A stretch of 6,066 nt of DNA from NCBI GenBank assembly GCA_036274635.1, contig DASUFI010000230.1, forward strand, positions 1 to 6,066. The letters are read 5' to 3'. This stretch comes from DASUFI01 sp036274635. GTDB lineage: Bacteria > Planctomycetota > B15-G4. The notes beneath the pieces are model-generated. The model did no database searches, was not told the origin of the DNA, and worked only from the letters and a program-made list of their open reading frames with translations. This document shows, one piece after another, positions 1 to 5,561 of the stretch (positions are counted from its first letter, which is position 1; each line of letters begins with the position of its first letter). Made by a program: the position numbers and the translations under genes.

Positions 1-20
1 ACAGGCCGTCCGCGCCGCTG

Positions 21-61
21 GATCGCGAGGCCCGCGGCGCCAGCCGGCCGCTCCTCCGATC
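21..61. other. Long imperfect stem-loop upstream of the BON gene
   Basis: GATCG at 21-25 pairs with CGATC at 57-61. After a one-base bulge (C26), GAGG at 27-30 pairs with CCTC at 53-56. After a small asymmetric interior loop, GCGGC at 34-38 pairs with GCCGC at 47-51. This gives about 14 base pairs, nearly all G-C, closing an 8-nt loop. No T-run follows on either side, so it is not a textbook intrinsic terminator. It could be the terminator of a gene lying to the left or a structured 5' leader of the BON gene. In the rest of positions 1-103 I see no convincing -35/-10 pair. Confidence 0.4.
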
Positions 62-91
62 GGGGGATAGACTGCGGTGGCCCTGTCTTCC

Positions 92-96
92 GGAGG
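92..96 (+). promoter_or_regulatory. Shine-Dalgarno GGAGG that sets the BON gene start
   Basis: GGAGG lies 7 nt before the GTG at 104. The in-frame GTG at 77 lies upstream of this motif and has no such site of its own, so 104 is the preferred start. Confidence 0.7.
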
Positions 97-103
97 CAAC
101 ACC

Positions 104-991
104 GTGATCGCCCGGCTCGTGACGCTGCTCCTCGCCCTCCCCGCCCAGCAGGCCTCCGACGCGCAGATCGCCCTGTGGGTGGCCACCGACCTGCGCAAGG
201 GCGGCGACGGCGCGCCGGCGGAGAGCCGGCTGCACGAGGCCGGGCTGTTCGACGACCTCACGCTCGCGCGCGAGGTGAGCGGCAAGCTGGTCAGCGCCGG
301 CGGAGCCGGCGTGGTGGTCGGCGTGCACGAGGGTGACGTCACGCTGAACGGCCACGTGAGCGACGCGGCCCAGAAGACCAAGCTCACGTCGCTGGCCGCC
401 GGCGTCGCGGGCGTGCGCAGCGTGGACGACCAGCTGCTCCTGCCCGGCCAGCAGCCCGCGCCGCAGCGCGTCGTGGTGCCGGCCGCGGACACGAAGGTCG
501 AGGGCCAGGCAGGCCCCGCGGTCACCGACCCCTTCGACTTCCTCACGCCCGACGGCTTCGCCGGCCGCGGCATGCGGGTGGACGTGGACCAGGGCCTGGT
601 GACGCTGACCGGCGAGGTGAGCTCGACCGCCGCGCGCCTCTTCGCCGCGGGCGTCGCGGGGCGCGTGCCCGGCGTGCGCATCGTGCGCAACACGTGTTCC
701 GTGCATCCGAGCAGCGGCATCGGCGACCGCGGCACGGCCCTGCTGGTCGAGCGCGTGTTCCAGTGGGACGTGCTCGTGCAGCGGGTCAGCAGCCTCATCC
801 TGGTGAGCTGTGATCACGGCGTGGTGCGCCTCAGCGGCCACGTGCGCGACGAGGGGCAGCGGGCGCGCTGCGAGGAGCTCGCCAGGGCCCAGGACGTGGT
901 CTTCGCCGTGGACAACCGGCTGGTCGTGGACGAGGACCTGGTTCCGCCCGCCAACGGCATCCCCGGCTTCCAGCTCTACCGCCGGAACTGA
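104..991 (+). CDS. Triple BON-domain protein, probably exported
   Basis: Predicted 295-residue protein starting at GTG 104, chosen for the GGAGG 7 nt upstream; GTG 77 would add nine residues. The N-terminus (MIARLVTLLLALPAQQASDA) is a short, weak signal-peptide-like segment. Three BON-type repeats follow at roughly residues 51-112, 150-200 and 219-276. Each has the pattern V.V....G.V.L.G.V followed by a helix and a V..V.N/D..L ending: 'GDVTLNGHVSD', 'GLVTLTGEVSS' and 'GVVRLSGHVRD'. A Pro/Ala-rich linker separates the first two. BON domains are known from periplasmic and outer-membrane proteins such as OsmY and some secretins, and are thought to bind phospholipid or peptidoglycan-associated surfaces; they are not enzymes. 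A role in envelope maintenance is inferred. It sits upstream of a pseudopilin gene in the same direction, but the 93-nt gap holds two hairpins, so co-transcription is uncertain. Confidence 0.85.
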   Translation: MIARLVTLLLALPAQQASDAQIALWVATDLRKGGDGAPAESRLHEAGLFDDLTLAREVSGKLVSAGGAGVVVGVHEGDVTLNGHVSDAAQKTKLTSLAAGVAGVRSVDDQLLLPGQQPAPQRVVVPAADTKVEGQAGPAVTDPFDFLTPDGFAGRGMRVDVDQGLVTLTGEVSSTAARLFAAGVAGRVPGVRIVRNTCSVHPSSGIGDRGTALLVERVFQWDVLVQRVSSLILVSCDHGVVRLSGHVRDEGQRARCEELARAQDVVFAVDNRLVVDEDLVPPANGIPGFQLYRRN

Positions 992-1008
992 GGCCGCCGG
1001 GGGCGGCC
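992..1008 (+). terminator. GC-only hairpin just after the BON gene stop
   Basis: GGCCGCC at 992-998 and GGCGGCC at 1002-1008 form a perfect 7-bp stem with a GGG loop, starting on the base after the TGA at 989-991. The position suits a terminator or an mRNA 3'-end stabiliser. No T-tract follows, so it would be an atypical terminator. Confidence 0.4.
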
Positions 1009-1045
1009 GCGCGCCTCAAGCCCGCAAGCCCCGGGCGCCGATGAA

Positions 1046-1065
1046 CGAGAGGTGCGATCCTCTCG
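1046..1065 (+). promoter_or_regulatory. Perfect hairpin in the leader of the pseudopilin gene
   Basis: CGAGAGG at 1046-1052 pairs perfectly with CCTCTCG at 1059-1065 around the 6-nt loop TGCGAT. The stem is 7 bp with no mismatch. It ends 7 nt before the GGAG motif at 1072-1075 and sequesters another purine-rich Shine-Dalgarno-like stretch (GAGAGG). It may tune translation of the downstream gene; this is inference from position only. It also argues against the GTG at 1052, which begins inside the stem, as the start. Confidence 0.4.
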
Positions 1066-1071
1066 ATGGCC

Positions 1072-1075
1072 GGAG
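1072..1075 (+). promoter_or_regulatory. Shine-Dalgarno GGAG that favours GTG 1085
   Basis: GGAG is separated from GTG 1085 by 9 nt. It directly abuts ATG 1076 with no spacer, which would be too close to work for that codon. This is the reason for preferring 1085, though ATG 1076 cannot be excluded. Confidence 0.45.
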
Positions 1076-1084
1076 ATGTCCCGC

Positions 1085-1597
1085 GTGCGCACCGCCGCCC
1101 CCACGTCCGCGCCGCGCGGCTTCACCCTGGTGGAGCTGCTGCTGGTCGTCGTGATCCTGGGGATCATCTCGGCCATCGTCGCGCCCATGCTGCGCTCGCA
1201 GCGCCTGCAGGCCGTGACCTCCACGCTGCGCGCCAACGTGGCGCAGGTCGTGATGGTGCTCGAGGTGCAGAAGCAGAAGCAGCTCGACGGCAGCTATCCG
1301 CCCGCGCTCGATCCGACGTGGTTCGTGGAGGACGTGCTGCCGGCGCACCCCGAGAAGCTGGCCGGCGTGCCGTCCGTCCAGACCGTGCACCTTCCGGGCG
1401 TCCTGCACCCCGCCGACAAGGTCCTGCACCCGGGCGTCCCGGGCGCCTACTGGTACAACAGCGCCGAGGGCGTCTTCCGCGCGCGCGTGAAGCCGCAGGA
1501 GTCGGACGCGGACACGCTGGCCTTCTACAACGCCGTCAACGACTGCGCGGAGGTCGACCTGACAGGCTCGGCCGGCGCCGGTCCCGCGGGCCCCTGA
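1085..1597 (+). CDS. GspG-like pseudopilin (class III prepilin signal)
   Basis: A 170-residue protein from GTG 1085; ATG 1076 or GTG 1052 would add 3 or 11 residues. The leader RTAAPTSAPRG is followed by FTLVELLLVVVILGIISAIV. Cleavage by prepilin peptidase is expected after Gly12, leaving Phe at +1 and Glu17 at +5, the residue that makes the assembly contact in pilins. After the hydrophobic helix comes an extended amphipathic helix (about 36-68), then a compact C-terminal domain with 'AYWYNSAEGVFRARV' near residues 121-135 and 'LAFYNAVN' near 145-152, the style of GspG-like pseudopilins. GspG is the major subunit of the type II secretion pseudopilus, anchored in the inner membrane and extending into the periplasm. 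The Gly/Ala/Pro tail (161-170) looks disordered. The gene is alone on its strand, facing the minor-pseudopilin operon. A type IV pilin-like role is an alternative. Confidence 0.85.
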   Translation: MRTAAPTSAPRGFTLVELLLVVVILGIISAIVAPMLRSQRLQAVTSTLRANVAQVVMVLEVQKQKQLDGSYPPALDPTWFVEDVLPAHPEKLAGVPSVQTVHLPGVLHPADKVLHPGVPGAYWYNSAEGVFRARVKPQESDADTLAFYNAVNDCAEVDLTGSAGAGPAGP

Positions 1598-1765
1598 CGC
1601 TGGCTCCCCCGGACCCGCGCGGTCCCGGCGCCCCATTGACGGGCCGCCACGCGCGGCAGGGTCTCCTTGATGCCCCGGACCAAGGTCGACGACATCGCAG
1701 GGCATGGCTCGTCATGAGCGACGCGTGGCGGCGACGCGACGGGCAGCCACCCCTGCCAAGCGCAC

Positions 1766-1878
1766 GGCGTGACCACGGGGAGTGCTGCGCGGCGCCCCCT
1801 CACCCTCCCCAGCACACCTCAATGCAATGGAAAGACCGCCCTGCCTCAGCGCCGCGCAGCGCTCCCCGTGGTCACGCC
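1766..1878. repeat. Inverted repeat: 30-bp arms, 53-nt spacer
   Basis: The arm at 1766-1795 begins GGCGTGACCACGGGG and the arm at 1849-1878 ends CCCCGTGGTCACGCC. The arms are reverse complements at 29 of 30 positions; the single difference (T1783 against the complement of G1861) would still allow G-U pairing in one orientation. The spacer at 1796-1848 has no strong pairing of its own and contains the tract CCCCTCACCCTCCCC. The right arm is the last ten codons of the facing sulfatase-like gene, whose TGA starts exactly at the spacer edge. It lies between two convergent genes, so it could act as a bidirectional terminator. The length and near identity of the arms also fit a small palindromic mobile repeat that has invaded the 3' end of the gene. 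Confidence 0.8.
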
Positions 1879-3870
1879 ATGCATGGCCAGCGAGGGCCCG
1901 AGGAAGCCGTCGGCGCGCGCGGCGGCCAGCAGCTCGTCCACCGGCAGCGCGTAGTGCTCCGCGAGACGGCGCAGCATCGCGGTGCGTTCCGCGGCGCCCA
2001 CCTCGTCGGCCACGCGCTCGTGCTGCGGCAGCGCCACGTCGAAGCGCAGCAGCTCGAAGTCGCCCCGGTACGGGATGGCGATGAGGCGCAGGTCGCCCTC
2101 CACGAGCATGTAGTGGCGCGTGGCCAGGAACTCGCGGCAGCCGTCCTCGCGGATGTGCACGAGGCCGTCGGCGGGGTCCACCGAGTACCAGTGGGCGTTG
2201 CGCTCGATGAGCTGGCGCAGCGAGTACTGCCGCTTGTCCAGCTCCGACTCGGCATAGAGCGGGCGCGGCGCCTGCGGCTCGCCGCGCAGCAGCGGCACGA
2301 GCGAGCGGCCGTCGATCGCGGCCTCGTCCACGGGCCGGCCCAGCAGCTCGAGCACGGTCGGGTAGAGGTCGATGCTGCGCACCAGCGCGTCGCTGCGGCC
2401 GGCGGCGAGGCCCGGCGCCTGCAGGCCGAGCACGATGCGGTTGGACCAGGCGGAGGTGAAGTCGTCGCCGTGCGAGTTGAGCTGGTCGCCCGGGCCGCGC
2501 CAGCCGTCGCCGTGGTCCGAGAGCATGACCGTGACCGAGCGCTGCAGCAGGCCCGCCGCGCGGAAGGCGTCCAGCAGCGCGCCGGCCTGGTCGTCCACCA
2601 TCGCGATGCACGACTCCACCGGGTCCGGGCTGCACAGGCTCCACGGCGCGGAGGTGCTGAAGGGCCAGTGGTCGCCGCACAGGTGGATGGCCAGGAACAC
2701 CGGCCTGTCGCGGGGCAGCTCGTCGATGGCCGACAGGACGTGGCGCGTCCACAGCTCGGGGTCGTAGGAGGGCGAGGCGCGGTTGTCGCGCAGGGCCGGG
2801 AAGAGCGCCTCACCCAAGGCGGTGCGGCGGGCGAGGTTCAGCAGCGAGCAGTCGAAGAGGTTGGCCAGCACGAAGTCGGACACGCCCATGGGCGGATGCA
2901 CCAGCGACTGGAACCCGTGCTGCGGGCGGATGATGGAGAAGCGCGTCTCGTCGGTGGCGTGGAAGGTGGAGAAGCCGGCCGCGGCCAGCTCGTCGCCGAG
3001 GAAGCGGTTGTCGGGCGCGGCCTGCGCGTCGGGCGCGAGGTTGAAGCGCACGCCGTCGCGCGTGGGCCAGCGACCCGTGAGGATCGAGATCCACGACGGG
3101 TAGGTGCGCGCCAGCGGCGTCCAGGCGTTCTCGAAGCGGAAGGAGTCGTCGAGGAAGGCCGAGATGTGCGGCGCCAGCCGCCGGCCCGCGGGGCGCAGCG
3201 CCAGGCGGTTGTCCTGGAAGGAGTCCAGGCCCAGCATGACCACGTTGCCTGGCGTCGTGAACGGCCGCAGCGCGCCGGGCGCGGTGGCCAGCGACCAGCC
3301 GGCGACGAGCAGGACCGTGGCCGCCCCCCACGCCGCCGCGCGCCGGCGCAGCGGCCGGGAGAGGACGAGCGAGGCCGTCATGAGCGAGGCCACGATCACG
3401 AGGGCCAGCGTGGGCACGGCGTAGGCCAGCGGCTGAACGGGCACGGGCCTGTCGAGGGCGCCGCTCAGCATCGCGGCCCACGACTCGCGCAGCCGCGAGC
3501 CCGGCGCCACGAACTGCTGCAGCGAGTAGAGGACGTTCACGCAGGCCAGCGTGGCGCCCGCGTGCACGGCGAGACGCGCGGCGCGCCCGCCGCCGAGCCG
3601 CTCGACCAGCGCGGCGCGCGCGGGCCGCGAGCAGGCCACCCAGCCGCGGCAGGCCACCAGCGTGAGCGTCACGACGGTGGCCAGCATGAGCAGCGCGGTC
3701 GTCGCCAGGCCACCCGCCACGGATCCGGCCTCCTGCTGCAGCGAGCCGAGCACCTTGGCGCGGCCGAAGGCGTCGAGCATGAAGCCCACGTCGCAGGCCA
3801 GCTCGCTGGCCAGCAGCGCGGCGGCCAGCAGCACGGCCTCGAGCCAGGGGCGGGGACGTCGCGCGCTCAC
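1846..3870 (-). CDS. Polytopic membrane protein with sulfatase/alkaline phosphatase-superfamily domain
   Basis: A 674-residue protein starting at GTG 3870, which overlaps the upstream stop in a GTGA and has GGAGG 7 nt before it. About five hydrophobic segments (near residues 11-32, 54-74, 98-120, 146-170 and 178-195) anchor it. The catalytic domain, probably periplasmic, runs from about 208 to 530. Visible metal-site motifs are 'VMLGLDSF' (Asp216), 'SDHGD' (Asp452, His453) and 'NSHGDD' (His467), plus His396 and His401. The nucleophile region reads 'ARTYPSWISILTGRWP': Thr256 stands where formylglycine sulfatases have Cys, and Trp260 replaces the usual Arg of CxPxR. This suggests a phosphatase or phosphotransferase of the LtaS or phosphoethanolamine-transferase kind rather than a true sulfatase. 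The substrate is unknown. The tail from about 540 to 664 is of unclear function, and residues 665-674 come from the inverted repeat. It is the last gene of the pseudopilin operon. Confidence 0.88.
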   Translation of the reverse strand: MSARRPRPWLEAVLLAAALLASELACDVGFMLDAFGRAKVLGSLQQEAGSVAGGLATTALLMLATVVTLTLVACRGWVACSRPARAALVERLGGGRAARLAVHAGATLACVNVLYSLQQFVAPGSRLRESWAAMLSGALDRPVPVQPLAYAVPTLALVIVASLMTASLVLSRPLRRRAAAWGAATVLLVAGWSLATAPGALRPFTTPGNVVMLGLDSFQDNRLALRPAGRRLAPHISAFLDDSFRFENAWTPLARTYPSWISILTGRWPTRDGVRFNLAPDAQAAPDNRFLGDELAAAGFSTFHATDETRFSIIRPQHGFQSLVHPPMGVSDFVLANLFDCSLLNLARRTALGEALFPALRDNRASPSYDPELWTRHVLSAIDELPRDRPVFLAIHLCGDHWPFSTSAPWSLCSPDPVESCIAMVDDQAGALLDAFRAAGLLQRSVTVMLSDHGDGWRGPGDQLNSHGDDFTSAWSNRIVLGLQAPGLAAGRSDALVRSIDLYPTVLELLGRPVDEAAIDGRSLVPLLRGEPQAPRPLYAESELDKRQYSLRQLIERNAHWYSVDPADGLVHIREDGCREFLATRHYMLVEGDLRLIAIPYRGDFELLRFDVALPQHERVADEVGAAERTAMLRRLAEHYALPVDELLAAARADGFLGPSLAMHGVTTGSAARR

Positions 3871-4325
3871 GGCGGCGCCTCCGCGGCGGCCGCGGTCCGG
3901 TCGGGCCCCTCGCCGCGCAGCACGGCGTGCCAGCCCATGAGCAGCGCGTACAGGAGCGTGAGCCCCACGAGCACCACGCGCATGCCGCGGAAGCGCACGC
4001 GCAGCAGCAGCACCAGCGCGCCCACGGCGGTGATGGCCAGCTTGATGACCACGAAGGGCCACACGCCGAGGTCCAGGGCCACGCGCATGACGGGGTTCCA
4101 CTCCTCGCCACCGCGCTGGATCACGTCCAGCGTGAGCAGCAGGTCCATGGCGCACATCGCGACCACGAGCAGGACCAGGGCGCCCTCCCACGGGCGGTAG
4201 CGGTCGACGTAGATGTCCTTGCGCTCGCCGGCCCGGCGGCCGCCGCGGCGGCGGCCCGTGAGCATGCGGCGCGACAGGGCCGGCGTGCGGCGGCGGCGGC
4301 GGTCGGGCAGGCGGCGCTGCTCCAC
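3867..4325 (-). CDS. DUF5658-like three-helix membrane protein
   Basis: A 152-residue protein from GTG 4325, 2 nt after the preceding stop, with GGGAG 6 nt upstream. The first 45 residues are strongly basic: 'EQRRLPDRRRRRTP' then 'GRRRGGRRAGERKDIYVDRY'. Three transmembrane segments follow near 48-68, 88-109 and 115-134. Between the first two lies the polar motif 'GGEEWNPVMR', the E.NP pattern I associate with DUF5658-type proteins, a family without an assigned function. The Asp pair in helix 1 (Asp61 and Asp67) is also notable. The basic N-terminus is probably cytoplasmic by the positive-inside rule and could bind nucleic acid or acidic lipid; neither is shown. A CGG-type triplet run at 4288-4302 encodes part of the Arg tract. 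It sits between the GspK-like gene and the sulfatase-like gene, overlapping the latter by 4 nt, so it is likely made with both. The family assignment is from memory of the motif pattern. Confidence 0.8.
   Translation of the reverse strand: MEQRRLPDRRRRRTPALSRRMLTGRRRGGRRAGERKDIYVDRYRPWEGALVLLVVAMCAMDLLLTLDVIQRGGEEWNPVMRVALDLGVWPFVVIKLAITAVGALVLLLRVRFRGMRVVLVGLTLLYALLMGWHAVLRGEGPDRTAAAAEAPP
3878..3882 (-). promoter_or_regulatory. Shine-Dalgarno GGAGG of the sulfatase-like gene
   Basis: GGAGG on the minus strand lies 7 nt before GTG 3870. It decides this start over an open frame that runs about 107 codons further upstream but has an Arg/Gly/Ala-rich, shadow-like translation there. Confidence 0.7.
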
Positions 4326-4327
4326 GC

Positions 4328-4738
4328 TCAACTCCCGAAGCTCACGGGTGCGGCCGGCAGCGTCGCCTGCTCCTCGTCGGTGGCGAGGTGCGCCTCGAGC
4401 AGCCAGTGGTCCTGGTCGCCCTGGCTGGTGGCGGTGACGGCGCAGGGCCAGAAGTCGTTGCCGCCGGTGATGTTGACGAGGCAGGCGTACGGGTCCTCGG
4501 GCGGGCGGCCCGAGTGCAGCAGCTCCACCACCTGGGCCAGCGCGGGCAGCACCGACTGGGTGCGGTGCTGGCGGCGCAGGACGAAGTTTTCGTCGCGGAT
4601 CGCGTCGTGCGTGCCGCGCAGCGCCAGGGCCCAGAAGCCCATGGCCAGCACGCCCATGACCGCCACGATCAGGAGCACCGAGCCGCGCTGGCCGCGGCGG
4701 GTGGCGGACAGCAGGCGCTGACGGCTCACTGGATCCAT
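4328..4738 (-). CDS. Short GspK/PilX-like minor pseudopilin
   Basis: A 136-residue protein from ATG 4738, overlapping the 3' end of the preceding gene by 13 nt; GTG 4729 is an in-frame alternative three codons later. The upstream Shine-Dalgarno is weak, so translation probably depends on coupling. A basic leader ending 'RRGQRG' precedes a hydrophobic helix 'SVLLIVAVMGVLAMGFWALAL'. Cleavage is expected after Gly19, which puts Ile24 at +5. Absence of Glu+5 is the classical mark of GspK, the pseudopilus tip protein, and its place after the J-like gene fits. However, GspK proteins are normally about 300 residues with a large alpha-helical insert, and this one keeps only about 95 residues beyond the helix. 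Cys86 and Cys99 could form a disulfide. A PilX-like pilus-assembly protein is the alternative. No frameshift is evident: the stop directly adjoins the next gene. Confidence 0.7.
   Translation of the reverse strand: MDPVSRQRLLSATRRGQRGSVLLIVAVMGVLAMGFWALALRGTHDAIRDENFVLRRQHRTQSVLPALAQVVELLHSGRPPEDPYACLVNITGGNDFWPCAVTATSQGDQDHWLLEAHLATDEEQATLPAAPVSFGS
4332..4336 (-). promoter_or_regulatory. Shine-Dalgarno GGGAG of the DUF5658-like gene
   Basis: GGGAG on the minus strand lies 6 nt before GTG 4325, inside the last codons of the GspK-like gene, with TGA between them. It selects this GTG as the start although the frame stays open far upstream. Confidence 0.6.
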
Positions 4739-5205
4739 GCCAGCTCCACCGACCGCGCGTCGTCGCCGGCGCCGGCCTCCAGGCGGATGTGCGTCTCGCC
4801 CGCATCGCGGGTCACCAGCAGGCCGGTGAGGCCGGCGGCGAGGATGACGTCGGTGTTCAGCTCCAGGTCCTGACGGTGCAGCTTGCCGTCCTGCAGCCAC
4901 CATTCGATGCCGTCGTCGTCGCCCGCCGACCAGGCGCCCAGCCGCTCGGCCAGCGGCTGCAGGCGCTTGATGACCAGCTCGCCGTCGGGCCCGGGCAGCG
5001 CCGAGTCCGCGCCGCCGAGGTCCTGCAGCAGCGCCTCCACGGCCAGCCGCAGCTCCGCGCCCGAGCGCGCGCGGTCGCGCACGGAGAGCGCCTCGGCGCT
5101 GGCCGGTCGCCAGGCCATCATGGCCATGATCAGCAGGAAGGAGCCGAGGATCGAGGCCACCAGCAGCTCGACCAGCGTGACGCCTGACTGCGCGCGCGGC
5201 TGCAC
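4726..5205 (-). CDS. GspJ-like minor pseudopilin
   Basis: A 159-residue protein from GTG 5205, which comes 2 nt after the stop of the preceding gene and 7 nt after a GGAGG. The short leader MQPRAQSG is followed by 'VTLVELLVASILGSFLLIMA', with prepilin peptidase cleavage expected after Gly8 and Glu13 at +5. After the membrane helix there is an amphipathic helical stretch (about 36-65, 'RARSGAELRLAVEALLQDLGG'). A beta-rich C-terminal part follows, including 'GIEWWLQDGKLHRQDLELN', a pattern common in GspJ/PilW-type minor pseudopilins, where a computed value and its readout strands follow the helix. GspJ forms the tip complex of the type II secretion pseudopilus with GspI and GspK. The assignment rests on gene order and these general features. 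The open frame extends upstream to 5505, but that part overlaps the I-like gene and has a shadow-like composition. Confidence 0.82.
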   Translation of the reverse strand: MQPRAQSGVTLVELLVASILGSFLLIMAMMAWRPASAEALSVRDRARSGAELRLAVEALLQDLGGADSALPGPDGELVIKRLQPLAERLGAWSAGDDDGIEWWLQDGKLHRQDLELNTDVILAAGLTGLLVTRDAGETHIRLEAGAGDDARSVELAWIQ

Positions 5206-5207
5206 CG

Positions 5208-5561
5208 TCAGCCCTCCGTCAGCTCGACCTGGGCCGAGGCCGTGGGCGGATCCAGCGTGGCCTCCACCGAGAGGACCTTGACCTCGAGCGGGCCGGCGGG
5301 CGGCGCGGCCGGCGGCGCGGGCGGGTCCACGGACAGCGTCGCGGGCGTGCCCAGCACCGCGGCCGTCTCGCCGGGGCGCGCGACGAAGAAGGTGGGATCG
5401 CCGGCCATCCAGTCGTCCACCGCGCCCAGCAGGCGCTGGTGCGCGGCGGTCAGGTTCCCGAGACCCGCGACCAGCAGCACGAGAACGATGAGCGCGACCT
5501 CGCACTCCAGCAGGGTGAAGCCGCGGCGCGCGGCGCGTGCGTCAGGGGTTCGGGACGACAT
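5208..5561 (-). CDS. GspI-like minor pseudopilin
   Basis: A 117-residue protein from ATG 5561. The start lies inside the end of the preceding gene (20-nt overlap), with an AGGGG motif about 5 nt upstream. The leader 'SSRTPDARAARRG' is followed by 'FTLLECEVALIVLVLLVAGL', with cleavage expected after Gly14 and Glu19 at +5. The 'FTLLE.EVAL' start matches the GspI/PilV style ('FTLLEVLVAL'). At 117 residues it is about the size of GspI. The middle holds a low-complexity Pro/Ala linker, 'DPPAPPAAPPAGP' (about 79-91), before a final beta-like segment. GspI is thought to nucleate the tip complex with GspJ and GspK in the inner membrane; here it is followed immediately by the J-like gene, as in classical gsp operons. 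Confidence 0.8.
   Translation of the reverse strand: MSSRTPDARAARRGFTLLECEVALIVLVLLVAGLGNLTAAHQRLLGAVDDWMAGDPTFFVARPGETAAVLGTPATLSVDPPAPPAAPPAGPLEVKVLSVEATLDPPTASAQVELTEG
5213..5217 (-). promoter_or_regulatory. Shine-Dalgarno GGAGG of the GspJ-like gene
   Basis: GGAGG on the minus strand lies 7 nt before GTG 5205. It is embedded in the last codons of the GspI-like gene (Thr-Glu-Gly-stop), a typical translational coupling arrangement. Confidence 0.65.

Noticed and set aside
64..76. Possible -10 promoter element (TAGACT at 68-73)
   Set aside because: Only a partial match, with no -35-like hexamer at the right distance in GC-rich sequence.
1611..1625. Short hairpin GGACC-CGCGC-GGTCC after the GspG-like gene as a terminator
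   Set aside because: Only five base pairs and no T-run; such stems are expected by chance at this GC content.
1525..1815. Small minus-strand open frame across the convergent region
   Set aside because: It overlaps the end of the GspG-like gene and the left arm of the inverted repeat, with no motif. The similarity of its RRAALPVVTPC segment to another frame is explained by the inverted repeat.
1766..1878. Integron attC site
   Set aside because: The size is in range, but I see no GTTRRRY/RYYYAAC core pair and no integrase. The arms are a simple long palindrome.
3871..4191. Upstream extension of the sulfatase-like frame to an earlier start
   Set aside because: This part overlaps the DUF5658-like gene, has shadow composition (GPARGRDVRHGPAAHAG), and lacks a ribosome binding site, whereas GTG 3870 has GGAGG at 7 nt.
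1066..4200. A 1044-codon open frame on the + strand
   Set aside because: It lies antisense to the sulfatase-like and DUF5658-like genes and out of frame with the GspG-like gene. Its translation is Arg/Gly/Ala/His/Gln-rich with no domain. Very high GC keeps stop codons rare in shadow frames.
4326..4805. Upstream extension of the DUF5658-like frame
   Set aside because: It overlaps the GspK-like and GspJ-like genes. The recognisable protein begins at the basic EQRRLPDRR segment, and GTG 4325 has GGGAG at 6 nt.
5206..5505. Upstream extension of the GspJ-like frame
   Set aside because: It overlaps the GspI-like gene and has a low-complexity Arg/Gly/Ala translation; the prepilin leader is complete from GTG 5205.
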